Below are positions 46,464 to 55,635 of a DNA stretch of 64,000 nucleotides, piece after piece. The notes below the pieces were generated by a model. It did no database searches. It was not told the origin of the DNA and worked only from the letters and a program-made list of their open reading frames with translations. The translations under genes were made by a program, and so were the position numbers. How positions within the stretch are numbered: position 1 is the stretch's first letter; each line of letters opens with the position of its first letter. Source of the stretch: JBCCGI01 sp039029355 (GTDB lineage Bacteria; Planctomycetota; UBA1135; GCA-002686595); the NCBI GenBank assembly GCA_039029355.1, contig JBCCGI010000017.1, positions 59,917-123,916 on the forward strand, in the 5' to 3' direction.

Positions 46464-49034
46464 ATGAATCGCTCGAGAAGTTTTTTCCCGCTCTCCCTGC
46501 TCTTCGCCGCCGTGCCCGCGGCGGCCCAAGGGTTCGTCGACCGTACGGCGGACTTCAACCTCTTCCACGAGATCGTGACGGGCTTCGACTCCGTCGCGGG
46601 CTCGACCGTGTCCGACTTCACCCAGCGCGGCGTCGCGCTCGGCGACCTGGACGGCGACGGTGACCTGGACATGGTGCTCTGCGGTGGCGTCCTCCCGAAC
46701 ACGGTGCTGCGCAACGACGGGACCACGTTCACCGACATCACGGGCAGCGCGGGCATCGAGGCCGGTGACTTCGACACGACGCCGTGCCTGGCCGACTTCG
46801 ACCGCGACGGCGACCTCGACCTCTTCATCAGCGTCGTCGCGGCGGGCGGCGACGGCACCGGCGGAGTCGCGCCGGCAAGCCGCTTCTACCGCAACAACGG
46901 CGACGCGACCTTCGAGGAGATCACCACGCTCGCGAACGCGCGCGGCTCGGGGCACTCGATCTTCGCGCAGTGGGTGGACCTCGACTACGACGGGCTGGTC
47001 GACCTCCTGGTGGGGGAGTTCTACACCACGCCGAACCACTTCTACCGCAACAACGGCGACGGCACGTTCACCGACGTGAGCGTGGCCACCGGTCTCGACA
47101 CGCCAGGCTCGACGCACGTCACCTGCGTGGTGGATAGCGACAACGACGGCTACCTCGACGTCTTCGTCGGCAACGACTACATCGTCAGTTTCTGGTCGAT
47201 GCTCCCGAACAACGCGGCCGATGTGCACATGCAGGGGCAGTCGGACGGGACCTGGATCGACGTCAGCGCCGGGTCGGCCTTCGACCACCCGCGCGGCGTG
47301 ATGGGCTACGCCATCGGCGACGTGAACTACGATGGCCTGTTCGACATCTACAAGACCGACGTCGAGTCGAACCGCCTCGCGGTCAACCAGGGTTGGCCGG
47401 GCGGCGGCGCTTGGCTCGCCGAAGAGCAGTTCGCGTACGGCATCGAGTGCGATCTGCTCGACTGGCCGGAGCACCCCTCCGGCACCGGCAAGGCGATCGG
47501 CTGGGGCTGCTCGTTCCAGGACTTCAACTTCGACCTGTGGCTCGACCTGATGGTCATCAACGGCCAGGTCGCAGGCTTCAACCCCTCGCAGCAGTTCAGC
47601 CCGCGCGACCAGCAGAACTTCCTGTACACCGGCGATGGCCCCGGCGCCGGCTTCACGTTCACCGACTCGAGCGCGGAGCTCGGCTTCGACAACGCCGTCG
47701 ACGACCGCTGCAGCGCGATCGGCGACATCGACGAAGACGGCGACCTCGACGTGGTCGTCAGCCCGACGGTCGGCTCAACGCGCTACTACGAGAACCAGAT
47801 CGACCCCGCCGGCCAGGGCTGGTTGATGGTGAAGCCGGTGTGCAACACCTCGGCCGCGGGCGGCTTCGGCGTGATGGCCGAGTTCACCGACTCGATGGGC
47901 TACCCGCACAAGCGCCTGGTTGGGCTCGACGGGCAGACCGCGTCGCAGAACGACAACTTCGCCTACTTCGGCCTGGGCTCCGAGGCGTCGGTCGACCTGA
48001 CGGTCGAGTTCCCGTCGGGGCTGGTGCTCTCCTACCCCGCGACGACGCCGAACCAGGTGATCACCGCGGTCGAGCCCGAGCTGGTCCACGTCAACGCGCA
48101 CACGCTGCCGATCGGCCCGAACCCGAGCCTCCCGGGCAACCGCAACGCGCCCACGGGCACCACGCCGTCGGAGCTTTACGTGGTCACCGCGTACGCGCAC
48201 GACCAGGCGGGCAGCCCGCTCGACGCGACCGCTACGGTCACGATCGAGACGCCCGGGCTGACGGCGCTGACGGGCGTGCTGTCGATCGGCGGCAACGCGT
48301 TCCGTCGCTACTACGAGGCTCCGGCCTCGCCCGGCGAGTACCGCAGCGAGGTCAGCTTCGACGGCTGGACCGTCAAGATCCGCCCGCGGGTCCACTTCTA
48401 CGACCCCGGCGACGCCAGCGGCACCACCGTGACGCTGGTCCCCGAAGCGGTGCAGGCGGGCAGCTCGCAGACCTTCGACGTGATCGTCGCGCCCAAGGAT
48501 GCGAACGGCATCTCGCTCGGCTCCGCCGACACGGTCGACATCCAGATCGCCGGCCTGACCGCGCTCTCGGGGCCGACCGACCTGGGTGATGGGCGCTATC
48601 GCGCGACCTTCCCGGCACCGGCGACGGCGGGCTTCCACGCGGTGACGCTGGCGGTCAACGGCTCGCGCGTCACGTCGGTGAACATCGACGTCGAAGCGGG
48701 CGGGCCCGCGATCAACTCGCTGTCGACGCTCGATATCGAGGAGCCCAACATCCTCACGTCGGGCGCCCCGTGGCAGATGAAGGTGCTGGTGGTCCCGCGC
48801 GACATCAACGGCGCGCGGCTCGGCCCGTACGTGCCGGTCGAGCTGGTCGTCATCCCCGGCGGCGGAACCGACGCGGTGACGGTGCGCTCGGACCTGTTCC
48901 CGCTGGGGCAGCGCGACGGCTCGTTCGCCTTCGTGCTCGAGAAGCCCTACACCGACCCGCCGACGACCGTGACCGGCACGATCCAGCTGTTCGTCGACGG
49001 CAACCAGCAGCTGAACATCCCCTACAACTTCTAG
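46464..49034 (+). CDS. Secreted FG-GAP/UnbV-type repeat protein, second copy
   Basis: An 856-residue paralogue of the preceding protein with the same domain order throughout: signal peptide (FFPLSLLFAAVPAAAQG), calcium-type blades (LGDLDGDGDLDMVLCGG, LADFDRDGDLDLFIS, IGDIDEDGDLDVVVS), the conserved IDPAGQGWLMVKP, a UnbV-like segment (YFGLGSEASVDLTVEFPSG), and the C-terminal beta domains ending LNIPYNF. Differences are spread over the whole length, so the duplication is not recent. The gap to the first copy is 111 bp with a short hairpin (stem gccctgg/ccagggc) and TAGATT at about 46403, a possible -10. Confidence 0.85.
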   Translation: MNRSRSFFPLSLLFAAVPAAAQGFVDRTADFNLFHEIVTGFDSVAGSTVSDFTQRGVALGDLDGDGDLDMVLCGGVLPNTVLRNDGTTFTDITGSAGIEAGDFDTTPCLADFDRDGDLDLFISVVAAGGDGTGGVAPASRFYRNNGDATFEEITTLANARGSGHSIFAQWVDLDYDGLVDLLVGEFYTTPNHFYRNNGDGTFTDVSVATGLDTPGSTHVTCVVDSDNDGYLDVFVGNDYIVSFWSMLPNNAADVHMQGQSDGTWIDVSAGSAFDHPRGVMGYAIGDVNYDGLFDIYKTDVESNRLAVNQGWPGGGAWLAEEQFAYGIECDLLDWPEHPSGTGKAIGWGCSFQDFNFDLWLDLMVINGQVAGFNPSQQFSPRDQQNFLYTGDGPGAGFTFTDSSAELGFDNAVDDRCSAIGDIDEDGDLDVVVSPTVGSTRYYENQIDPAGQGWLMVKPVCNTSAAGGFGVMAEFTDSMGYPHKRLVGLDGQTASQNDNFAYFGLGSEASVDLTVEFPSGLVLSYPATTPNQVITAVEPELVHVNAHTLPIGPNPSLPGNRNAPTGTTPSELYVVTAYAHDQAGSPLDATATVTIETPGLTALTGVLSIGGNAFRRYYEAPASPGEYRSEVSFDGWTVKIRPRVHFYDPGDASGTTVTLVPEAVQAGSSQTFDVIVAPKDANGISLGSADTVDIQIAGLTALSGPTDLGDGRYRATFPAPATAGFHAVTLAVNGSRVTSVNIDVEAGGPAINSLSTLDIEEPNILTSGAPWQMKVLVVPRDINGARLGPYVPVELVVIPGGGTDAVTVRSDLFPLGQRDGSFAFVLEKPYTDPPTTVTGTIQLFVDGNQQLNIPYNF

Positions 49035-49081
49035 GCGGGCATCTCGCCCGCCGTCGCGCAACAGGTCGCGACGACGCACAG

Positions 49082-49121
49082 GACGGGCTCCGCGCACGGG
49101 CGCGGGGCCCGTCTTCCGTTT
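49082..49121 (+). terminator. Terminator after the FG-GAP pair
   Basis: A 14-bp stem with one G-U pair (49082-49095 with 49100-49113, 4-nt loop) is followed by TTCCGTTT. A second, 7-bp hairpin (49034-49040 with 49046-49052) sits at the stop codon. Confidence 0.65.
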
Positions 49122-49614
49122 CGCTCCCCGCGGTGGAGAAAAGGAGCGACGGAAGGTGCAACCGAAACGCGAGCCGGCGGTCTAGGGGGAGGCAGGCGGA
49201 GTCGCCTGCATCGCCAGCCCTGAAGAACAGAAGAACCGGACCGCCCCATGACCTCCACCGCTCCAGCGCCAACACCCCGACTTGGAACACAGGTCGGACC
49301 AGGGGCCCCGCGTCGCACGCCTTGCTTCCCGGTCGCGGTAGGGGGTCAGCCAGCGATCCGCCTCACAGGGGGGGATGGGCTCCCGCGGCAACAAAGGGGA
49401 GAGCAGGGGGAGAGAGGTGCTGCCGGAGAGGTCTCGGCGAATCGCTGGCGGACCGGGGAAAGACGCAAACCAGACGTCCATCGGACATCTGGAGATCTGC
49501 TCGAACCGTATCGGTCCCCGGCAATTCCGGCAAGGCACGGTGCTGTCATTCTGGCCCCCCGTTGCCCCGGCTGCGCCCTGGACAGGCGGCTGGGCCGCGC
49601 TGCAAGGTGGGGGG
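49122..49614. other. Intergenic segment without recognised gene
   Basis: About 490 bp. Open frames exist on both strands, but their translations are low-complexity and match nothing I know. Several G-runs of 4-7 (49341-49345, 49368-49374, 49396-49399, 49406-49410) are spaced too widely for a strict quadruplex motif. It probably contains the promoter of the GT87 gene. Confidence 0.4.
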
Positions 49615-50898
49615 ATGACGTCGCTGGATCCGCGCCTGCGCCGGACGCTCCTGCTGGTGGTCCTCGCGCTCTTGGCCGTCGCTACGGCACGCGCCAGCCA
49701 ACGGCTCGCGGCCGAAGAACCGATCGACTTCTACCACTTCTGGGGCATCCAAGCCGCCCGCAGCATGGCGGAGGTGAATCCCGGCAGCCCGTATGTCGAT
49801 CTCGACAGCTACGCGCTGCACCTGAACGACGCCGCCGACGCGAGCGAGCACGTGAGCTTCCGCCGAACCAACTCGCGCCGACGCGAGCTCGACCCGACCT
49901 CACCGCCGCTCCTGTACGCCGCGTTCTTTTGGCTGCCCGAGGACTTCGGCCAGGCGCGCCGGATCTTCATCGCGCTGCAGCTGCTGGGCATGCTCGGCGG
50001 CGTGCTGCTGATCGGTCGCTCGGTCGGGCTGCCGCCACCGGGCAGCTGGGTGCTCGCCGGCGCGGCGCTGCTCAGCTTCGGGCCGTTCCTCAGCGACCTG
50101 CAGGTCGGCAACGTGAACGCGATGCAGCTCTTCGGCGTCGCGCTCGCCCTCCGCCTCGCCCTCTCCGAGGGGCCCGCCGGCCGCGCCACCGTGGCGCTCG
50201 CGCTGCTGCTGGTCCTGTTCAAGCCGAACCAGGCTCCGGCGGCCGTGCTGCTCGCGGTCGCACGCTGCGTGCGCGTGGGCCGCGCGTCGGCGCTGGTCGA
50301 GCTGGGTGTCGGCGTCGCGGTCGCCGCGGCGGCGGTCGTCCTGTCCGGGCTTTGGTTTGAGTCCCTCGGAGTCTGGGGCGATTGGTACGACTACCTGTTC
50401 GGCGACAACCGATCGAAGCTGACCTCGTACCCGACCGAGCGCGGCATGGTCTCGTCGCCGGTGCGGCTGGGGCTCTGGACCGGGCTCAACGCCTACGCGT
50501 GCGCCGCCTTGCTGCTCGCGGTGGTCGCCGGAGGCTTCGTGGGCGCCTGCCTGGTAGCGCGCACCCGCGGCCGGTCCTGGCGCGAGCTGCTCGGCCAGCC
50601 GGCGTTGATGGCGTCGGTGGGGGTGGTGGCGATCTACGCGGCGGGACCGCTCGCCTGGTACCACTACTACATTCTCGCCCTGCTCCCCGCGCTCTACGTG
50701 TTCCTGGCGGGCGAGCGCTTTGACCTGGCGGCGGCGCTTGGCGCGCTGGCGCTGGTGGTGTACTGGGGGCCGCTGGCCGAGGTCTTCGGGGCGTCCGAGA
50801 CCTACTCGAACCTCATGAGCTTCGCCTGGGTGCCGCTGCTCGCAGCGATCGTTCTGCGCGTGCTCGCAACCGAGACCCCGCCCGCGGAGGCTTCGTAG
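49615..50898 (+). CDS. GT87-like membrane glycosyltransferase (DUF2029)
   Basis: A 427-residue protein with about ten membrane helices in the pattern of GT-C glycosyltransferases of the GT87/DUF2029 family. IDFYHFWGIQAARSM near residue 40 carries the acidic residue expected in the first periplasmic loop. SPPLLYAAFFWLP, FLSDLQVGNVNAMQLFG and LFKPNQAPAAVLL are typical GT87 landmarks. Such enzymes transfer mannose or arabinose from polyprenyl-phosphate sugars outside the membrane. ATG 49615 is chosen because AAGGTGGGG precedes it and the first helix follows. The exact sugar is unknown. Confidence 0.8.
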   Translation: MTSLDPRLRRTLLLVVLALLAVATARASQRLAAEEPIDFYHFWGIQAARSMAEVNPGSPYVDLDSYALHLNDAADASEHVSFRRTNSRRRELDPTSPPLLYAAFFWLPEDFGQARRIFIALQLLGMLGGVLLIGRSVGLPPPGSWVLAGAALLSFGPFLSDLQVGNVNAMQLFGVALALRLALSEGPAGRATVALALLLVLFKPNQAPAAVLLAVARCVRVGRASALVELGVGVAVAAAAVVLSGLWFESLGVWGDWYDYLFGDNRSKLTSYPTERGMVSSPVRLGLWTGLNAYACAALLLAVVAGGFVGACLVARTRGRSWRELLGQPALMASVGVVAIYAAGPLAWYHYYILALLPALYVFLAGERFDLAAALGALALVVYWGPLAEVFGASETYSNLMSFAWVPLLAAIVLRVLATETPPAEAS

Positions 50899-50924
50899 AC
50901 CGCGTTTCGGGGCCCCCCAAAGGC

Positions 50925-50930
50925 TACAAT
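50925..50930 (+). promoter_or_regulatory. Candidate -10 element of parA
   Basis: TACAAT ends 11 bases before the parA ATG at 50942, so transcription would start about five bases upstream of it. There is no Shine-Dalgarno sequence and no clear -35 box. Confidence 0.35.
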
Positions 50931-50941
50931 CCCGGCGCACC

Positions 50942-52888
50942 ATGCGGACCATCGCGCTACTGAACCAGAAGGGCGGGGTCGGGAAGACGACGACCGCCGT
51001 GAACCTGGCCGCAGCGCTCGCGCTGGAGGGCAAGCGGGTGGTCGTCGTCGACCTCGACCCGCAGGCCAACCTGACCGTGCACCTCGGGCTCGAGGTGGGC
51101 GCCGAGGACCCCTCTAGCTACCGCGTGCTGATCGGCGACGTGCCGTTCGCCGACGCGCTGCGCGACACCGCGACACCGGGCCTGAGGGCCCTGCCGACCG
51201 ACCTCGACCTGTCCGGGGCCGAGCTCGAGCTGGCGAACCGCTTCGGACGCGAGACGCTGCTGCGCGACGCGATCACGACCTGGCGCGAGGGCCACCGCGC
51301 AAAGGCGGGCGAGGAGCCGGCCGACTTCGTGCTGCTGGATTGCCCGCCGAGCCTGGGCCTGCTGTCGGTGAACGCGCTCGCCGCCAGCGACGAGGTCTTC
51401 ATCTGCGTCCAAACCGAGTTCTTCGCACTGCGCGGCCTCTCCAAGCTGATGGAGATCGTCGAGCTGGTGCAGCGCCGGCTGCACCCGCAGCTGCAGGTCA
51501 GCGGCATCATCCCCTGCCTCTACGACAGCCGTCTGAGGCTGGCGCGCGAGGTGCTGGCCGAGCTCAAGGGCTATTTCGGCGCGCAGGTCTTCGGACGCAA
51601 CGTCGGCGTGAACGTCAAGCTCGCCGAGGCTCCGAGCTACGGGCAGACGATCTTCGAGTACGCGCCCGAATCCAGCGGCGCGCGCGACTACCAGTTCCTC
51701 GCCAAGGAGGTGCTGGGTGAGCGACCGTCGGCCCAGGCCGCGGAGCCCGAGGAGCGAGCGAAGACGCCGCAGGACCCCGAAGGCGAAGTCGACCGGGGCG
51801 AAGTCGACCGGGAAGAGGACAGCGCGCCGGCCGACGACCGCGCGGACGCCGGCGGGGAAGAGCCGGCCGGCGCGAGCTCCGCGGAGCCGCCGCGCGAGAC
51901 GGTCGACGGACCGGTGCTCCAACCCCACCCGTCCGCGGAGGCCGAGGCCTCCCACCGCGCCGACAACCCGAGCTCGACCGCTTCGGGCCCCGGCTCGGGC
52001 CGCCCCGACTCCAACGACCGCAGCCGGCCGGTCAGCGCTCCCGTGACGGCGCAGGGCGGCGGTGCCGCCGCTGTGCGCACGCCCGCGCCGGGCTCGCCCG
52101 CGTCGCCGGCGCACCCCGCGTCGGAAGCCGCGTCTCCCGCCGCCGCGGGCGCACCGGAATCCACCGCGGCGCCCGGGCCGCCACCTGCGGGACCCGCTCC
52201 AACGGCGGTGAACGGCGACGCGCCCGATGCCGCCGTGGCGGGAACGCCTCCGGCCCCGGCGGCCCCGACGGCCGCTCCGGGAGGCGCCGACTCAACGTGG
52301 CCGCAGACGGAACCCGCGGCGGCGAGCTGGGCGCGCGAGGCGTCCTCCCCGCCGGCGCCTGGAACCGCCGCGGGGGCCGAGGCCGCCGCGCAGGGGAACT
52401 CGCTGTGGGGAGCCGCACCCGCGGCTCCCGCACCCGTTCCGCCCACGCCGGCGCCAGCTCGCCTCCCCGAACCGCCGCCCCACCGAGCCGGCTGGGGCCA
52501 CGTCGCTGCCGTGCCGGCGCCGGACTACAGCGCGCCGCTCGCGGCGCGTGACTGGAGCGCGCCCGAGCACGCTGCGCTGCCCGGCCACACGCCCGAGATG
52601 CCCGGATCTTCGCGGGTTGAGGCCGGTGCGGGTGAAGCGGCTCCCGGCGTCGCGCAGCCCGCGGCCGAGGTCGGATCGATCGATCCGGATCGGCTTGAGG
52701 CGCCGCGGAGCGTGGACGGCGTGGCCGAGACCGCGGCTGCGGCCGAGGGGCTGCGCCAGGCGGACGCCGAGCCGGACGCCGATGGCGGTGACGCGGACGG
52801 GACAGGCGATGCCGCCTCGTCCGACGCGACCTCGTCGCCCTCGATCCTCATTCCGCACAAGCCGGCCGAGCCGAAGCTCGAGCCCTGA
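50942..52888 (+). CDS. parA: ParA/Soj ATPase with long disordered C-terminal extension
   Basis: A 648-residue protein. Residues 1 to about 262 are a full ParA/Soj: deviant Walker A QKGGVGKTTTAVNLA (P-loop 9-17), VVVVDLDPQANLT, DFVLLDCPPSLGLLSVNAL, and the end FLAKEVLGE where Soj proteins normally stop. Residues about 265-648 are extra: an acidic, then Pro/Ala/Gly-rich low-complexity tail, ending in SPSILIPHKPAEPKLEP. The frame is continuous, and the tail fills the space up to bshA, so it is not a read-through artefact. ParA drives origin segregation with ParB (33374-34252). The role of the tail is unknown. Confidence 0.92.
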   Translation: MRTIALLNQKGGVGKTTTAVNLAAALALEGKRVVVVDLDPQANLTVHLGLEVGAEDPSSYRVLIGDVPFADALRDTATPGLRALPTDLDLSGAELELANRFGRETLLRDAITTWREGHRAKAGEEPADFVLLDCPPSLGLLSVNALAASDEVFICVQTEFFALRGLSKLMEIVELVQRRLHPQLQVSGIIPCLYDSRLRLAREVLAELKGYFGAQVFGRNVGVNVKLAEAPSYGQTIFEYAPESSGARDYQFLAKEVLGERPSAQAAEPEERAKTPQDPEGEVDRGEVDREEDSAPADDRADAGGEEPAGASSAEPPRETVDGPVLQPHPSAEAEASHRADNPSSTASGPGSGRPDSNDRSRPVSAPVTAQGGGAAAVRTPAPGSPASPAHPASEAASPAAAGAPESTAAPGPPPAGPAPTAVNGDAPDAAVAGTPPAPAAPTAAPGGADSTWPQTEPAAASWAREASSPPAPGTAAGAEAAAQGNSLWGAAPAAPAPVPPTPAPARLPEPPPHRAGWGHVAAVPAPDYSAPLAARDWSAPEHAALPGHTPEMPGSSRVEAGAGEAAPGVAQPAAEVGSIDPDRLEAPRSVDGVAETAAAAEGLRQADAEPDADGGDADGTGDAASSDATSSPSILIPHKPAEPKLEP

Positions 52889-52920
52889 TCTCTCCTCCAC
52901 TGCCTCCCCGAGCCGCCGCG

Positions 52921-54102
52921 ATGGCCAGTCCGCTCCGCATCGGCATTCTGTGCCATCCCACCTACGGCGGCTCCGGTGTGGTCGCGAGCGAGCTGGCCCT
53001 CAGCCTGGCCGAGGTCGGGCACTCGGTGCACCTGTTCTCGCACGCGGTTCCGCCGCGCTTGGCGAAGTCGCCGGGCAAGGTGCACATGCACCTGTCGCGC
53101 GGGTTGCCGTATCCGTTGTTTGCGTCGACGCCGCACGACTTGGCGGTGACGTCTTCGGTGCTGAACGTGCACCGCAGTCAGGGGCTCGACATCCTGCACG
53201 CGCACTATGCGTTGCCGCACGCGGTGTCGGCGTTCCTGGCGCATTCGGCGGCGCAGAGCGACCGTACGCGCCCGGCGCCGCGGGTGGTCACGACGTTGCA
53301 CGGGACCGACATCACGATCGTGGGAAGCGATGCCTCGTACGCGCCGTTGACGCAGTTTGTGATCGCGGCGAGCGACATAGCGACCGCGGTCTCCGAGTCG
53401 CTTGCGCGGCAGACGCGGGATCTGTTTTGCGACGAGACCGGCCTGGTGTGCGAGATCGAGGTGATTCCGAACTTCGTCGACACCGACCTGTTTCGGCCGG
53501 AGGCCAGGCCGCGGGATGAGCCTCCGACGGCGATCCACATCAGCAACTTCCGCCCGGTCAAGCGTGTGCCGTGGCTGGTGGAGGCCTTTGCGACGGCGAG
53601 CCGCGGGACCGACGCGCGGCTGTTGCTCGTGGGCGATGGGCCCGATGAGCCGGCGGCGCGTGAGCGCGCTTTGGAGCTGGGAGTTGCGGAGCGGGTCGAG
53701 TTCCTCGGCGTGCGCGACGACCTGCCCGGCCTGCTGGCGCGGGCCGACGTGTTCTGCCTGACGAGCAGCACCGAGTCGTTCGGGTTGTCGGCGCTCGAGG
53801 CTCTCGCCACGGCGACGCCGGTGGTCGCGACGCGCGTCGGCGGGGTGCCCGAGGTGATCGACGACGGGGAGACCGGCCTGTTGGTCGAGGCCGCCGACCA
53901 GGACGGCTTCGCCGAGCGGCTGCGTGGGCTGCTGGTGGACCGGGGGCGTGCGCGTGAATTGGGCGAGGCGGGACGCCGGGTCGCGGTGGGCCGCTTCCAT
54001 CGGCGCGAGATCGTCGGCCGGTATGAAGAGCTCTACCGACGCATGCTCGCCCAGGCACGTCGGCGCGACGCGACGGCCGCGGGCACGCGCGCGGACGGAT
54101 GA
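52921..54102 (+). CDS. bshA: Bacillithiol biosynthesis glycosyltransferase BshA
   Basis: A 393-residue GT4 enzyme that joins GlcNAc from UDP-GlcNAc to L-malate, the first bacillithiol step. The BshA-specific start is RIGILCHPTYGGSGVVASEL; HALYALPHA-like ILHAHYALPHAVSA, TLHGTDITIVG, HISNFRPVKR and ESFGLSALEALA follow. It is separated by 32 bp from parA and overlaps the cysteine desulfurase ATG by four bases. bshB1 and bshC are 9-11 kb upstream in another operon. A general GT4 is the alternative, but the N-terminal motif makes BshA likely. Confidence 0.92.
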   Translation: MASPLRIGILCHPTYGGSGVVASELALSLAEVGHSVHLFSHAVPPRLAKSPGKVHMHLSRGLPYPLFASTPHDLAVTSSVLNVHRSQGLDILHAHYALPHAVSAFLAHSAAQSDRTRPAPRVVTTLHGTDITIVGSDASYAPLTQFVIAASDIATAVSESLARQTRDLFCDETGLVCEIEVIPNFVDTDLFRPEARPRDEPPTAIHISNFRPVKRVPWLVEAFATASRGTDARLLLVGDGPDEPAARERALELGVAERVEFLGVRDDLPGLLARADVFCLTSSTESFGLSALEALATATPVVATRVGGVPEVIDDGETGLLVEAADQDGFAERLRGLLVDRGRARELGEAGRRVAVGRFHRREIVGRYEELYRRMLAQARRRDATAAGTRADG

Positions 54103-55262
54103 CGATCTACCTCGACCACAACGCCACGACGCCGCTGCGGCCCGAGGTGCGGGAGCTGTTAGGGGAGCTGGCGGAGGAGCAGCTGGGGAATCCCTCGTCG
54201 CTGCACGCGTCGGGCCGTCGGGCGCGGCATCGCATCGACGAAGCCCGGGCGCGCACGGCGCACGCGCTGGGCGTGGGTGAGGACGAGATTCTGTTCACCT
54301 CGGGCGGGACCGAATCCAACAACCTGGCGCTCGCGGGCGTCCTCGGCGCAGCGGGAGCTCCGGCGGGGCTGGTGACGACCGCCGTGGAGCACTCGGCGGT
54401 GCTCGCTCCCGCCCGCGCGCTGGAGGCCCGTGGGCACCGCCTGCGGGTCGTGCCGGTGGACGCGGCCGGGCGCGTCGACGCGGCGGAGGTGGCGCGTGCG
54501 GCCGAGGACGTCGAGGCCGCGCTGGTGTCGGTCCAGGCCGCGAACAACGAAATCGGCGTGCTGCAGCCGCTGCCGGAGATCGCCGCCGCCCTGGGGAAGA
54601 CCCGAGTGCGCCCGCTGTTGCACGCGGACGCGGTCCAGGCGTTGGGACGCACGCCGCTCGAGCTGCGTGCAAGCGGTGTGGACCTCGCGTCGTTCTCCGC
54701 GCACAAGGTCGGCGGCCCGCTCGGCGTCGGTGTGCTGTACCGACGCGGGGGTGTCGCGCTGACTCCGCTTTTGTTCGGGGGCGAGCACGAGGCCGGCGTG
54801 CGTCCGGGCACCGAGAACGCGGCGGGCATCGCGGCGGCGGCGCTTGCGATCGAGCTCGCTGTCCGCGAGTGCGACAACTACATAGCAACGGTTGGAACGC
54901 GCACGCGTTCCCTCTGGCAGGAACTTGCGAGTCGCTTGCCCGCGCTGCGCTTGCTCGGCCCGCCGATCGACGCTAGCGACCGTCTGTCGAACACGTTAGC
55001 GATCGCCGCAGCAACGTCGCAGCAACATGACGGCAAGGTGCTCGTTACCCGCCTAGACCTCGAAGGACTGCAGGTAAGCGCGGGTTCCGCGTGTGCGAGC
55101 GGATCGGTCGAACCGTCGCACGTGTTGCTCGCACTTGGGCTCGACGACAACGAAGCGCGTGCGGGAATCCGCTTGTCACTCGGACGGACGACGAGCAACG
55201 ACGAGTGCAAGCGCGCGGTGGACATCCTGGTGAAAGTTCTTTCGGCGTCGCGCGCAACGTGA
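54099..55262 (+). CDS. Cysteine desulfurase (NifS/IscS family)
   Basis: A 387-residue PLP enzyme that takes sulfur from cysteine for Fe-S clusters and thio-modifications. YLDHNATTPLRPEV and NPSSLHASGR open the protein; FTSGGTESNNLAL, HADAVQALGR, the PLP lysine in SFSAHKVGGPLG, RPGTENAAGIAA and the catalytic Cys loop SAGSACASGS follow. Length and motif order fit NifS-like (group I) desulfurases. The ATG overlaps bshA, so cysteine use for sulfur delivery and bacillithiol synthesis are coupled. No iscU or mnmA gene is in the window. Confidence 0.92.
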   Translation: MTIYLDHNATTPLRPEVRELLGELAEEQLGNPSSLHASGRRARHRIDEARARTAHALGVGEDEILFTSGGTESNNLALAGVLGAAGAPAGLVTTAVEHSAVLAPARALEARGHRLRVVPVDAAGRVDAAEVARAAEDVEAALVSVQAANNEIGVLQPLPEIAAALGKTRVRPLLHADAVQALGRTPLELRASGVDLASFSAHKVGGPLGVGVLYRRGGVALTPLLFGGEHEAGVRPGTENAAGIAAAALAIELAVRECDNYIATVGTRTRSLWQELASRLPALRLLGPPIDASDRLSNTLAIAAATSQQHDGKVLVTRLDLEGLQVSAGSACASGSVEPSHVLLALGLDDNEARAGIRLSLGRTTSNDECKRAVDILVKVLSASRAT

Positions 55263-55635
55263 CGGTGGAGCAAGGCCTTGTGAACAACGCCGGCGAGTTT
55301 GTCTGCTACGCCGTTGACCGATCGCGCGAGCGACCGTGTAATGCGTCGATGTCGGGGGCGACCTCGACACGGACGCCGCCGTCGCGCACTCCAACACCAC
55401 TCGAAGCAAACACTCGGAACCCACACTCGACGACTCGTCGGACCGACGCGCAGGAACATCCGCGACCTGCCGACCGAACGACGAGCCACCAAACGAAACA
55501 GAGTCGAGAGGTTCGCGAGGTCGGCGCCCCAGGGAAGCAACGTGGTCTCGGCACTCCGCCGCGACCTAAGCATCAGTAGGATTTAGCGCCTGAGGTCTGT
55601 CTCGGGCGCCCGTCGAGGAGGGGGGGGCTTCTCGT
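55263..55635. other. Intergenic region upstream of dnaA
   Basis: A 373-bp gap with no supported gene. I searched for TTATCCACA-like DnaA boxes and found none. A G8 run (55620-55627) directly follows GAGGA in the dnaA leader and ends 8 nt before its ATG; it may act as an extended ribosome site. Near 55580, TAGGATTTAG is the only A/T-rich patch and a possible -10 region. Confidence 0.45.
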
